Below, piece after piece: positions 32,201 through 42,805 of a stretch of 64,000 nucleotides of DNA; within the stretch, counting starts at the first letter, position 1; each line of letters starts with the position of its first letter. The stretch is from Trochalopteron elliotii (taxonomy: Eukaryota; Chordata; Aves; Passeriformes; Leiothrichidae). The stretch is from the NCBI GenBank assembly GCA_024734555.1, contig JANPWX010000077.1, positions 3,485,564 through 3,549,563 on the forward strand, read 5' to 3'. Below the pieces are notes generated by a model, which saw only the letters and a program-made list of their open reading frames with translations, was not told the DNA's origin and did no database searches. The translations under genes and the position numbers were made by a program.

Positions 32201-35200
32201 CCATGTCCTTTTAGGAATGTAGAAAGGGGAAGTACTCTCATCATCAAAGTATTTTATGGTAGCTAAAATGTAAAATTATTCTACAACAGTACAATCCTTG
32301 TTTTGTTAAGTATGAGAGAACTTAATTTTCTTCATTTTCTGAAGTCGATGTAACAGTTTATGCTGACTTAATCTGAGGACAATGTCTGCGTAGCCTGTTT
32401 ATAACAGCTTTGAATAAATGAAGATGAAAATTTATTTCTCAGTCACATATTGCGGCTGAGTTACTGTTCAGTGAACTGAAGGCAAGAAATGGAGGCTGGC
32501 AGCATTCCATTCCCAAGCCAAGATGGTGCTCAAGTATGTTTACTTCCCATTTGTGTCTTACTCTCTGACAGCAACAGTGACTCCAATCTTGCAAAATTGC
32601 TGCAGGAAACTAGATAAAATGGGTCTAAAATTTGTAATGAGTACCTCAAGATTAAAGAGATACTGAAATATTTATAAGGCATCTTTGAAAGATATCAAAA
32701 GAAAAACAGAAAATAAGGTGTGACTACGAAACAACACACAGAATAGGACATGCCAGAAAAACTCTAAAATGGGAAAGGACACATGGATTAAATGAAAATG
32801 AGAATAACTCTATTTAGAATGCATTGAGAAGAGACCCCATATATATCTCAGACAATATGACTCACTTGGTTCTTATTCTTGAAGCTTCAGCTCTCTTAGA
32901 AGCTCTTATTGAGCTCTTTCTTTTCGTACCACTATCTCATGAACAAACATATATGTAATAAAAAATTAATAGTTTTAAAGGGGGACCCAAGACCTAGGAG
33001 GAATAAATTCCCACCCTCAACATCATATTTTTCTGAGGAAGAACCTCAGGATACCAATGACTTTTCATTACTCCCTGGACCAATTTTTCTTGAAGACCAA
33101 AGCTGTAGGTCTTAGGACTCAAAGTATAAACATAACGCCAGAGGAAAAGCGGATATAATACGTATATATTTGCATTATATTACTGAATGTGTTAGCTTCA
33201 GTATAACTGTAATAATAATAACTCCTTTTGATTAGACTTTAAGGCCTTAATTTGACTAATAAAAAATTATGGATTCCACATAGAAAGATTTTACTCTTAT
33301 CAAAAGAGCTCCTTTTTAGTCTTAGCAAGATTTGGAGTGTAACATGGAAGGAAGGAGAAATTTCCTAACAGAGATGCAGAAGTTACCAGTTCCTTACTAT
33401 TGCATTTATCACTAACTTGTCTTGTCCATACAATAAAGATCTTGTCTCACTCCAACCTTCACACTGATCCTCTCTATAATATAGTTAAAAGTTTTTTGAA
33501 TCACTTTATGGAAAACAACAGCTTACCACCCTTATCAAATCAATGGAGAAGATCAAAACATCTTGTAGACAGAACTTTGCTTTCTAGGGTGCCGAGGTTT
33601 GTGTTAAGACCAATATTAAAAGGCATTCTATGGGAAATTGAATGATGTACAAGGAAGATGGAGTGATTTATGAAACATAACTTTTCCACTCATGCTAAGT
33701 ACTTTGTGGTTATGCAACTGTGTTTTTTTGAATTAAAGTAGGAAAATATTCTTTGAGAAGGAAAAAATATATTCTATCTATTAATATATCTAATATATAT
33801 CTATTCTATTGAAATTTGCTTTAAATCAATTTCCTTTAGATGTCTTTAAATTCACTACCTTTATTTCAATTCAAAGATCACAAGGGTGGCAATTAAGAAT
33901 TCTCTTTTCCCTTACTGATCACTCATCAATTGAATTATTTTGATATTTGTTGTTGTGCAACTTTTAGCCTGAGGAATTACTGTTTCCCTGTGTACCAGCT
34001 GCAGAAACAGATGCTGGATTTGGTTTGCTGGCACACATTCAAAAAAGCTTAAATGCAAAACAAAAATGATTTCTGGGCTATTGCCAGGTGGTCCCACTTT
34101 CCCATCTGCTGGAGAGATTTTAATTTGCGATCACTTTAAAAAAACTCTTTTGTGGACTTTTCAGTCATATTTCTTTCCAAATGCACACTTGACTGGCAGA
34201 CAAATTTCATTTTGGCAGCATTCTATGGTTAAATCACCTTGTCAGTATTGTTGGGACTCTCTTCAAACAAGAATAAAAAATATTTTGTCTGGGTGTCTAG
34301 TGAACCTGTCTGACACATATGAAAACGCAGCAGGATGTCCAAGGCCACTTTGGATGAAAAAATCAGAAAACTCCCACCTTTGAGAAAGGCTCACGCTTGC
34401 GAGTTCAACAATAACATGGAGTCCTTTCAGACCCTGAGCACAAAAGTTATGCCTGGAAAAATATTAAGACACAATGAGGAAAAAAATATTTGGTTTTTTT
34501 AATTAAGATTATGAAATTAAAAAAAAATCAGAACTAATGAACTGATGAAATGCAAAATTATGACTGTTCAGTAATTTATCATGCTAACATAGAGAGGGAG
34601 TAACAACACTTCCCCTGAAATTTTCTCAGGAATATATGTTCAGTGTCTCCAAAAGACCTTTACAAGCCCTTTGACAGCATTCTTAATGGCCATTAAAAGT
34701 AACCCCCTCAATAAACAATATGATAAATAAATAAATAGATGAAATAAAATTCCCACTAAATTAAAACAAAGCAAAAGAAAACAAAATTGAGATTTCAGTC
34801 AACAATTTTTTTACAGTAATTACATGTCATCTGTTATCAGTTGATGTCTACAGTTATTCCAGTGTTTTTCCTATGTCATAATTCCAGAAACCTGTATTTC
34901 TGTACATCTATGCTTCAGCATTCCAGGATGAACCTTGTCTCTTAAAAAAACTGTTGAGAGTTAAATTTATAGGCAAAAATTTGCCTGGATTACTTGTATA
35001 GAGAGTAACAAAATAACATGCTTCAAAAAAACCCATTCTTTTCTGTAAAACTGATTTGAAAACTTCCAGAAGTTTCATTCAGATTCCTCTGAAAATGTTT
35101 CTATGTACATTCAATCTCCTTCTTCAAGAGATCCTATGGCAATTCCTTTATGTCATCTAGGTAAGTTTTTATAACCAATGTCCATATTCAGGACCTGATA

Positions 35201-36569
35201 ATACACAATGACTATCAGATGAATTACCTAGGGCCTAGAGTTTTGATAAACTCTCTCTCCTTCCCAAAGGACCAGATGCTTTCTAAAGTAAGACCACTAC
35301 AGCTTTCTTGACACCTGATGACATTCTCTGTCCTAGGTTTTAGAGAGGAGGCAAAGAACAGAGGTATTTCTTTAAAATTATTTTGCATTGATGAAACAAA
35401 TATGAATGCAGTGATAACAAAACTGCCTATTCCAATACAAAGCAGATTCACTTTTCTTGAGGGCTCATAGCCTGCAAGCTGCTCATCACCCTTTATTGGG
35501 GGTTGGGTTGAGACAGTGTGGTGACCATGAAATAGAGGTGGTGATTCTGACCTAAAATCCAGAAAGTTTGTGCAAACTACAGTGACAGAATCTCCTCCTG
35601 CCTCATTAGACCTTATTCACTGTAGAAGTCTTACCTGTACTTACACACCACAGAGAGAAAGGATGTCTTTTTAAGCATTTTGGTGAAAATGGGCCGTACA
35701 ATATGTTAATATCTTGCTTTCAGGTTAAAAAGTGTTTTAAAAGCCTTTAATTTACAATTTCTGTAATGATATTGTTAAAATTGAATTAACTGTTGTGGAA
35801 CTTAAAGAACTGCAGAGAGATGCTGGACTAAAATGCATTATATGACTGAACATACATAATGGACCCAGCAGATTCTGTTTGTGATCCCTCACTAATGGGA
35901 AATTCAGCCCTGCTGCACATTTCAATGTCCTTCTTCTGTACTAATCTGTCTTCCAAAGACAGATGGCTTTTGCAACTTGTAAACCTTTTTCTCCTAAAGT
36001 TGATAAATCATCTGCACAGGAAAGTTTCTCTATTTCTGCCACATTCAGAAAGAAAAAACAATATGATAACATTCTTCCTACCCTGCCACAAGAGACCATT
36101 TGTCCTTCAAATTGTCTCAAAGAAATAGTCATAAGGAAATGCAAGTGCTTAATATGTCTTAAGTGTTACTATACATTGCTAAATACTTCCCTTGCCAATT
36201 GTATTCATTAGAGAAGCTCTTAATCTTATTGAAATAAGGAGAGCTCCTCACACTTAAGATTTTTTTTTTGTCTCCTGTTTTTGTTCCCTCTGGGATTGGT
36301 ACTCTTCCAATTTAAGACCAGATAGACCATTCTTGACTGTCTGCCATTTCTACTGCCTTTGTAATGACTTAAATTATCTCCCATCAATTTTTCTAAGAGT
36401 TAACCTCCATTTGCTATAGGGACATAAATGTTTAGATTTCTAGAATATGCGCTGTCTTCTTTATCCTCCCTCTTTATTGCAGGGATAACAACAACAGCAG
36501 TTTCACATCCAATTGATAACCCTTTCATTAGCTCTTCTTCCTTTCAGCACCAGTAAAGGGGGAGCAGGT
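32201..36569. other. 4.4-kb sequence without recognised genes or transposons
   Basis: Mostly AT-rich unique DNA, with a TATATATC-type run at 33760-33810. The part 34060-34450 is distinctly less AT-rich, lacks repeats and carries a 105-codon frame (34066-34383) without known domain; it is a candidate conserved non-coding element. The part 35860-36130 has overlapping frames on both strands with no domain. Confidence 0.45.
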
Positions 36570-37055
36570 GATTTCAGACTCACAGAATTAGCTATTGCTA
36601 AGCAGTCACAACCTTCCCAGACCACCCCACCGGTGAGGAGGCTGGGGGTGCACAAGGAGCTGGGAGGGGACATAGCTGGATAGGTGACACAAATTGATCA
36701 AGAGAGTATTCCATACCATATGGCGTTGTCCTCAGCATATAAAGCTAGGTGAAGGAGGGGACATTCCAAGTTACACCATCTGTCTTCCCAAATAGCCATC
36801 ACAAGTGATGAGAAGCCCTGCCCTCCTGGAAAGGGCTGAACTATCTTCAGAAGCCTGGCCATCAGAAGCAGTGAATTAATTGCTTATTCTGCTTTGCTTG
36901 GGCACACAACTTTTGCTTTACCTTTTGAATTGTCTTTGTCTCAACCCATGTGTTTTTCCTGCTTTGCCTTTCCTATTACCTTCCTAGTCCCTTGCTGGAT
37001 GGTCAACCAAGTGACTGTATGGGACCAAGCTGACTACAATAGTTAAATCACAACA
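36570..37055 (+). mobile_element. Solo LTR, family C, copy 2
   Basis: Plus-oriented avian LTR. Recognised words in order: CACCCCACCGGTGAGGAGGC, GGGGGTGCACAAGGAGCTGGGAGG, GGACATAGCTGGATAGG, TTGATCAAGAGAGTATTCCA, ACCATATGGCGTTGTCCTCAG, a TATA box TATAAA (36738-36743), AGCCCTGCCCTCCTGG, AGTGAATTAATTGC, TTTTGCTTTACC and GTCTTTGTCTCAACCC. The end reads AAATCACAACA at 37045-37055. The 5' edge is placed at about 36570 with an error of tens of bases. No primer-binding site follows the LTR, so it is a solo copy. The next 380 bp separate it from LTR A3. Confidence 0.82.
36738..36743 (+). promoter_or_regulatory. TATA box in family C LTR copy 2
   Basis: TATAAA, preceded by CATATGGCGTTGTCCTCAG, the equivalent of the CATATGACATCATGTTCAG segment in copy 1. 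Confidence 0.65.
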
Positions 37056-37433
37056 CACATAAATCAACAATGTCTGTGCAGAGACCCTGCAGAGACAAAA
37101 GCTTGAGTACCAAGCTGCAAGGAATAAACTGCGGGTAGAGACCACACTGAAGGAAACACCAGGGACAATGACATGGAAGGCAGGGAACGTGTCTTCTTGC
37201 AACAGCAGGAGGACTCATTCTCCAACTGAATATGTACAGCTTCAAAAAATATATATTACCCTAGGAAAGAAGAGAGAGAAGGAAGAGCACTCAGAATGGA
37301 AACACCTGTGTCTACTGAGTTTGAAGCCAGTGTCTGCAAGGAACACTGTCCAACCATAGAAATGCGTCCAACTATTTGCCAGCCCAACTTGATGCCCTAG
37401 GAGTTTTGCTGCATGGTCAAAGCTTACATGAAG
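37056..37433. other. Spacer between two solo LTRs, unassigned
   Basis: Unique sequence with frames of 63-72 codons in both directions and no recognised domain. No retroviral primer-binding site, gag or pol sequence is seen. Confidence 0.45.
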
Positions 37434-37439
37434 GGTGGT
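37434..37439. repeat. Probable target-site duplication of LTR A3 (left copy)
   Basis: GGTGGT here pairs with GTTGGT at 37893-37898, five of six bases identical. Confidence 0.6.
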
Positions 37440-37594
37440 TGTTGAGGTTTCTCTTGTGGTGGGGGCTGCTACCGGCTAGCAGTGAATCCCTCCAGACCAC
37501 AGAAACATCTCGTGTGGGTTCGTCAGCTCAGCAGCTGCTGTGTGGGTCAGGCTTGGATGAAGGAATCATGCTCTCTCTTGGGTTAATAAGGATG

Positions 37595-37600
37595 TTTATT
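37595..37600 (-). promoter_or_regulatory. Polyadenylation signal AATAAA in LTR A3
   Basis: TTTATT on plus; equivalent in position to AATAAA of LTR A2. Confidence 0.6.
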
Positions 37601-37671
37601 CAGTGCAGCCATGTGGAAGGGGTTTTGCCAAAACCCCTTCTCACCATGGTGGTAGCATGGAGAGGCGAGGG

Positions 37672-37697
37672 GAGAGAGAGAGAGAAAGAGAGAGTGG
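37672..37697. repeat. (GA)n tract inside LTR A3
   Basis: GAGAGAGAGAGAGAAAGAGAGAG-type purine run inside the LTR U3, absent from the other family A copies; a private expansion of this copy. Confidence 0.75.
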
Positions 37698-37892
37698 GCG
37701 TGGTGTCTCCCCTTTGTCCCAGCTCAGGGGCTGGACGGGGAAACACTGACCCAATGGGGAATGGAAGGGGGAGGGGTTACATCAGGAAGAACCACAGGAG
37801 TAGGAATGGGGGGGGTGGAAGGAACATACCAAGTACAGACTGATAACAAACACAAAATACAAATATAAAAACCTGAAACTCGCGTCGCTACA

Positions 37893-37898
37893 GTTGGT
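37893..37898. repeat. Probable target-site duplication of LTR A3 (right copy)
   Basis: GTTGGT, one mismatch from GGTGGT at 37434-37439. Confidence 0.6.
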
Positions 37899-37959
37899 CA
37901 TGAGATATCGCTAAGGCCTTTCCAGTCACCCAACTATTAGCTCTTATGACTAACAATGT

Positions 37960-38575
37960 GTCCCTGCAACAAAGGTCAACAGCATCCTGGGATGCATTAG
38001 CAGGACTATCACCAGTAGGTCAGGGAAAATGATTCTTCTTCTCTATCCAGCACTGGAGTAAAAACATTCAGTGCTGTGTTTCCTACTACAAAAAAGACAT
38101 GGGTATACTAAAGTGAGTCCAGAAGAGACCACCTATATGCTAAGGGGCCATATAAGGAGATTCTCAGATGGTCAGGCTGGAGAAGAAAAAGGTGATGGGA
38201 GATCTTATTGCCCTCTATAGCTACATAATATGAGGATTTAAAAATAAAGCAGGACTCCTGTTAAAGATTTAGTAATAGGACAGAAGCCAAAACACCTTAA
38301 TATCTTACTACATATAAGGGGAGGGGTTGTTTTTGGTGGGGGTTTTTTGTGCGTTTTTTTTTGGTTGTTTTTTTTTTTTTTTGTCATGTGAGTGATCAAG
38401 CCTACAATCTGCCCAGAGAAGCTGTGGAAACTACATGTTTGGAGGTATTCAAAGTTCCAAGCTGGATGAGGCCCTGAAGACCTTTGCCTTACTGGACCAC
38501 ATCTGAAGTGGGCATTAGAATCTACTACATCAAGACGCTCCTTCCAATCCAAATTATTTGTGATTCTGTGATTCC
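37960..38575 (+). mobile_element. CR1 retrotransposon 3' part (plus)
   Basis: A plus-oriented CR1 copy. Words such as CAACAGCATCCTGGGATGCATTAGCAGGACTATC, CTCTATCCAGCACTGGAG, TCCTACTACAAAAAAGACATGG and GAGTCCAGAAGAGACCAC correspond to the C-terminal reverse-transcriptase region. GCCCAGAGAAGCTGTGGAAAC and CTCCTTCCAATCCAAATTATTTGTGATTCTGTGATTCC form the 3' end. A T/G-rich tract at 38325-38386 interrupts it. Frameshifts and stops are present. Confidence 0.85.
38325..38386. repeat. G/T-rich low-complexity tract within CR1
   Basis: Runs of G and T (GGTGGGGG, T8-T16 blocks) with almost no A or C, inside an otherwise recognisable CR1 copy. It is probably a slippage expansion of a GGTTT-like CR1 segment. 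Confidence 0.75.
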
Positions 38576-40499
38576 ACATTCTGCTTTCTAACTTATGGCT
38601 ATTCCCCCTAAATGTAACTTACATTGGTGTATGGCTTTGTGAGAGTCTGGGTGGCAGGTACATTAATGATGTATAATAGTGTTGAGTTACAATTAAGTTT
38701 TTGGTTCTCATTTCCCCCCAAAAAAATTCTACATATCTTGTAGGAGGTATTGTGTGGCTTCAATACAGAAGGGGAAATTTATTCTTTTGATGTGTTATAG
38801 ATAAGAATGGATGAGCAGACAGAATGAACTCTGAATTTAAATTTAAACAGACTAATCTGATTATTTATCAAGTATAAATATTTTTGTCTGCAGGTTTTGC
38901 TAAATCCTAGTTGAAGGTAATAGTGACTGCCTCTAATTCACTTAAATGGATCAGATACTTAAAGCATGTATGGAATTGGTTTTTTTTCTAACCATATTTG
39001 GAGGAATGTCTCCTAATATTGTGAGTTTTGTGTTCACTAGAAAGAAACAACTCAAATTAGGAATTTTATAAAAAAGCAGATGATCTTCACAGGGCTACTC
39101 AAATCAGCAGAAAAACTAAGATTAATGTACATAAATGAATATTTAATTTGAATTTTCTCCTTTACATGCCTGGCTAAATTCTACTAACCATGAACTAAAC
39201 TGTACTATCCCTTCTAGCTACATATTAAAATGGAATTTTTTTTTCATTTCTCTTTTTTTGATGTTAACCTTATTATATTTTAGACAATATTATCCATAAA
39301 AGTATATGCATAAGTATACAATATATATTATGGAAGATTGTTCCAAGCGTGCTGTTTTGTTTTTTTTTAACATAACACCCATTGGTGACTTGCAGACTAA
39401 TAAATATATAAAGTAAGATTATCTCCTTTGATGCAAAATGTTTCAAAAAATAGCATAGGAAGCTCTTATGGAACAGTTTTCCTAAAGGTAAAATTGATTT
39501 AAGTGTTATTTATAGAATAGTATATCTCTATACCATTTTTAATATCAACCAGAGATCATACAATCCAGATCCTAACCTGGTTTCTGCTAAATGAATATGC
39601 CCCAGGATACTACTAATGCATAAATATAAAGTGAACTTCACCATCATGATGGTCCTTTATCTTGGAAAAGTGCTTGTGTTTGTAATGATTACAAATTGTT
39701 ACCTAAAAAGAGATATTTTCATGAAACCTGCTCTCAACTCTCTTTAGCCATAGAAAATTTTGGACTCATAGCTGTTTCATCTGGTGGTATTTTGCATATT
39801 ATCATTTGGCATGTTTCTGTTCCAACAAAGTCCAGGTTTGGAGATAGAAGGACTGCTGCAGTTTTGATCTGATATAAATAAGAATTAAAACCATACAAAC
39901 CACAGAACATGCTGTTTTCTTTTACTTAGCTTGATAAAAGTAATACATCCCCACAATGTCACTCACTGGATCTAGGTGTGCTCTTGAATTTGATATTGCC
40001 CTTAGAAAACAAGCACTTTTTCATTAACTGCCTAAAGTTCAAACACTTGCAAGGCTTAACTTGGAAATTGTAGCAGAGGGAGAAAGGGCATTAGATGGTA
40101 CAGAGTAGTCCTCATGGAAATGTGTTGAGTCATTAACTGAATCAAGGTCACATCAGCATTCTGCTTCAGTTTTACCAGGTGAGTCTGGCAAGGAAAGCTC
40201 CCATTGCAAGCTGTGGTGCCTTCATTCATATGACTAAGCATGAGTGTTCACAAGTGAGCCAGTTTTCCTTTTTGAAATTTAGTTTCTGAAGATCGTGTCA
40301 GCTCAGCTGGAAGAGTCTGGTGAGAGATCCAGCTCGTCCATACAGATGAGATGAGCTCCACAATCAAAGCTGACCAAAAAACAATCACAATGATGTTAAA
40401 CTGGATGTTAGACATTAAACTCACTTCTAGGCACAGAAGGCTCAATTTAGTAGGCAACATCAGTCAACAGAATGGCTGAAGGTGCCATGGCATATCCTA
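38576..40499. other. AT-rich unique sequence, no gene seen
   Basis: No exon, RNA gene or transposon recognised. The part 40050-40470 is less AT-rich, with two minus frames of 61-70 codons and no domain. It may contain the decayed 5' start of the CR1 copy that follows. Confidence 0.45.
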
Positions 40500-41320
40500 C
40501 CTGTTCTACAGCTGCTGTTAAAGAGTGAACAAGTCAATATAAGAAGAGAATTTAAAAAAAGTTGCCATAAATATATAAGCAATACAAAGGAGAACTAAGG
40601 AAAATCTTCATCCTTTATTGGATACAATCAAAACATAGTGACAAAGGATGAGGAAAAGGCTGAGATACCTAATGCCTTTTTTTTCCTCAGTCTTTAATAG
40701 TAGGACTACATGTTTTCCAGATGCCCAGTCATTTGAGCTGAAAGACAGGGACAGGGAAAAGTACAGTCTCCATAACACAAGGGAAAATACTCTGCAACCT
40801 GCTACACCACTTGGAAATACACAAGTTTATGGTGTTGGATGGGATCCACTCAAGGATACTCATGGAGCAGGCAAAAGTGCTCACCAAGCAACTCTCCATA
40901 ATTTACCAGCAGTTCTGGCTAACCAGGTAGGGCCTAAATGATGGGAATTTAGCAAATATGATGCCCATTGCCAAGAAAGGCCAGAAGGAGGCTCTAGGGA
41001 ACTAAAGATTTTTCATCCCGATCTTGGTGACAGGTTGTGAGTGCTGTCATGTGGCATGTACAGGACTAACAGGGGATCGGGCCCACCTAGCAGGGGTTTA
41101 TGAAAACCAGGTCCTGATTGACCAACTTGATCCTCTTCTATGACAAGATGACCTGTTTAGTGAATGAGGGAAAGGCTTTGTATGTTATCTGCCTGCACTT
41201 TAAGCCTTACACACTGGTTTTCCACAGAGTTCTCCTGCAGGACCTGGTTGATCATGATTTGGATGGGAGCACTGGGCTGGATGACTGGGCCCAGAGAGTG
41301 TTGGTAAGGAAAAATTGGAG
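40500..41320 (+). mobile_element. CR1 retrotransposon ORF2 fragment, N-terminal reverse transcriptase part
   Basis: The largest CR1 remnant begins here. Recognised plus-strand CR1 words: TATAAGCAATACAAAGGAGAACTAAGG, CTTCATCCTTTATTGGAT, GACAAAGGATGAGGAAAAGGCTGAG, CACTTGGAAATACACAAG, GGATGGGATCCACTCAAGG, CAGTTCTGGCTAACC, AAATATGATGCCCAT, AAGAAAGGCCAGAAGGAGG and TTTATGAAAACCAGGTCCTG. From 41118 a frame reads TNLILFYDKMTCLVNEGKAL, the CR1 fingers/palm segment. The SKAFDTV segment that carries the first catalytic aspartate is corrupted to a sequence lacking that aspartate. Frameshifts and stops make the copy dead. Confidence 0.9.
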
Positions 41321-41379
41321 TGCCAACCTCACAGGCACTCTGAACTAGTCCCTACTGGACAGGGGAAAAACAGATTCTG

Positions 41380-41950
41380 CTTCTAGATATTGGTAAGCAC
41401 AGCCTGGGGTGTTTTCCCTCAGTCAATACATAGTTATTTGGCAGTGCTGCCCTCCAAGTTCTCCTGCAAGCTCCAGCTGAAGAGCAGTTCTCATAGAACC
41501 CTCCTTAAAGAGATGATGTCTGGGGTGGAGTAAAGTGACCCAGGCACCTTCCTGAGCATCAAGTAAGCAGAGACCACAGTTACCAGCAGCAGTTACTCCA
41601 GGTCCTGAAGCAGCTGAAGGGGACATTGCAAGAAATCTTGCAAGAGAGAGTCCTTGCCACAGCAGGATGGAGAGGAGAGGCACAAAAAAGTGAAACCCAT
41701 GGATTTAGATACAAAGAGTTTAGTAATAAAATAAGGAGAAAGGGAAAGAAGAATAAAACCTTTAAAAACACAAGTGATCTACGATAAAATTGCTCACCTC
41801 CTGCTAACTAATGCCTCACTGGTTCCCAAGCAGCAACCGCTCACTCAGCCAGCTCCTTCCAGTTTTCCCACTGAGCGTGACATTGAATGATATGGATTCT
41901 TCCTTTGTCCAGTTCCGGTTGACTGTGCTTCCTCCCAACTCCTTATGTTC
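41380..41950 (-). mobile_element. LTR, family C-like, copy 3 (minus), between two CR1 pieces
   Basis: Read on the minus strand this segment carries the block order of the family C LTRs: CCCAACTCC-complement, a CATATCATTCAATGTCACGCTCAGTG block equal to CATATGACATCATGTTCAG, a decayed TATA region, then ATTACTAAACTCTTTGTATC and CCATGGGTTTCAC equal to the 3' block of copies 1 and 2. The segment 41790-41870 (GCTCACCTCCTGCTAACTAATGCC) matches a second avian LTR variant I recall. Both ends are uncertain by tens of bases. It separates two CR1 reverse-transcriptase segments. Confidence 0.65.
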
Positions 41951-42805
41951 AGTTCTTGGATGAGTGCACTATTCACTGGGTTAAGAACTGGCTGGAATGA
42001 TTGGGCCCAGAGAATGGGGATGAATGGAATTACACATAGATGGCAAATGACCATGAGTTACCCAGACCTCAGTATTTTGGCTAGTCGTGTTTAATAACTT
42101 TATCAGTGGTCTGGGTGAAGACATCAAGTGCACCCTCAGTTTGCAGACAACACCAACTGGTGTTCTTGATCTGCTCAAGGGTGGGAAGGCTCCACAAAGG
42201 GATCTGGAAAGATTGGATTGATGGACCAAAACCAACTGTATGAGGTTCAAGGCCAAATTACATATATTCTGCCCTTGTGTCACAACAACCCCATAGAATG
42301 ATACAGGCTTGGGATGAGTGCCCAGCAGAAAAGCTGCCCAGCAGAAAAGAACATGAGAATGCTGGTGAACACTCGGCTGAACATGAGCTGGAAGTGGGTC
42401 CAGGTGGCCAAGAGGACCAATGGCATCCTGGCCTGTATCAGAAATATTGTGGCCAGCAGGACCAGGACAGTGATCACATCCCCTTACTTGGCAATGGGGA
42501 GACTGTACCTCAAATCCTGTGTCCAGTTCTGGGTCCCTCACGCAAAGAAAGTCATTGAGGTGCTGGAATGAGTCCAGAGAAGGGCAAAGGAGCTAGTGAA
42601 GACTCTGGATCATGTCTTGTAAGGAGCAACAGAGGGAGCTGGAGTTGTTTAGTCTGGAGAAAAGGACACTCAGGAGAGACATTATCACACTCTACACCCA
42701 CCTGAAAGGAGACTGTAGCCAGGTGGGGAGCAGTCTCTTCCCCCAAGTAACAAGCTGTAGAACAAGATAAAATGGCTTCTTGTTTCAACACAGCTGGTTT
42801 AGATT
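41951..42805 (+). mobile_element. CR1 retrotransposon ORF2 fragment, C-terminal reverse transcriptase part
   Basis: Plus-oriented CR1 sequence resuming at CTTGGATGAGTGCACTATTCACTGGG and continuing through the palm, thumb and C-terminal part. The catalytic FADD box reads FADN (42140-42151), so the second aspartate is lost, and a small deletion just before it shifts the frame. From 42314 a frame of 85 codons reads CPAEKNMRMLVNTRLNMSWKWVQVAKRTNGILACIRN, a clear CR1 match. GTTTAGTCTGGAGAAAAGGACACTCAGGAG follows. The copy ends near 42805, about 250 bp before the usual CR1 3' terminus, so the 3' end is missing. The 186-codon minus frame at 41981-42541 is its antisense shadow. Confidence 0.92.

Larger units (their letters stand above)
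37440..37892 (-). mobile_element. Solo LTR of an avian endogenous retrovirus, family A, copy 3
   Basis: A 453-bp LTR in minus orientation. Its minus-strand start is TGTAGCGACGCG and its end CCTCAACA. It shares with the LTR at 12324-12768 the GGTATGTTCCTTxCACCC block, the C-rich U3, CTGAGCTGA and GTTTCTGTGGTCTGG blocks, and the tail TAGCAGCCCCC. AATAAA reads on minus (TTTATT on plus, 37595-37600). A GA-rich run (37670-37700) lies in the U3. Flanking hexamers match five of six. Long open frames here (155 codons plus) reflect composition only. A CR1 3' fragment starts about 70 bp to the right. Confidence 0.9.

Noticed and set aside
34066..34383. 105-codon frame as a possible small protein
   Set aside because: No domain, no codon bias I can detect, and the block looks more like conserved non-coding DNA. 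Kept only as a finding to check.
37056..37433. Possible retroviral internal sequence between two LTRs
   Set aside because: The LTRs belong to different families and point in opposite directions, and no primer-binding site or gag-like reading frame follows the first.
37376..37843. 155-codon plus frame
   Set aside because: It runs antisense through solo LTR A3 and has no recognisable domain.
41981..42541. Longest open frame in the window, 186 codons on the minus strand
   Set aside because: It is exactly antisense to the CR1 C-terminal reverse-transcriptase sequence on the plus strand and has no domain of its own.
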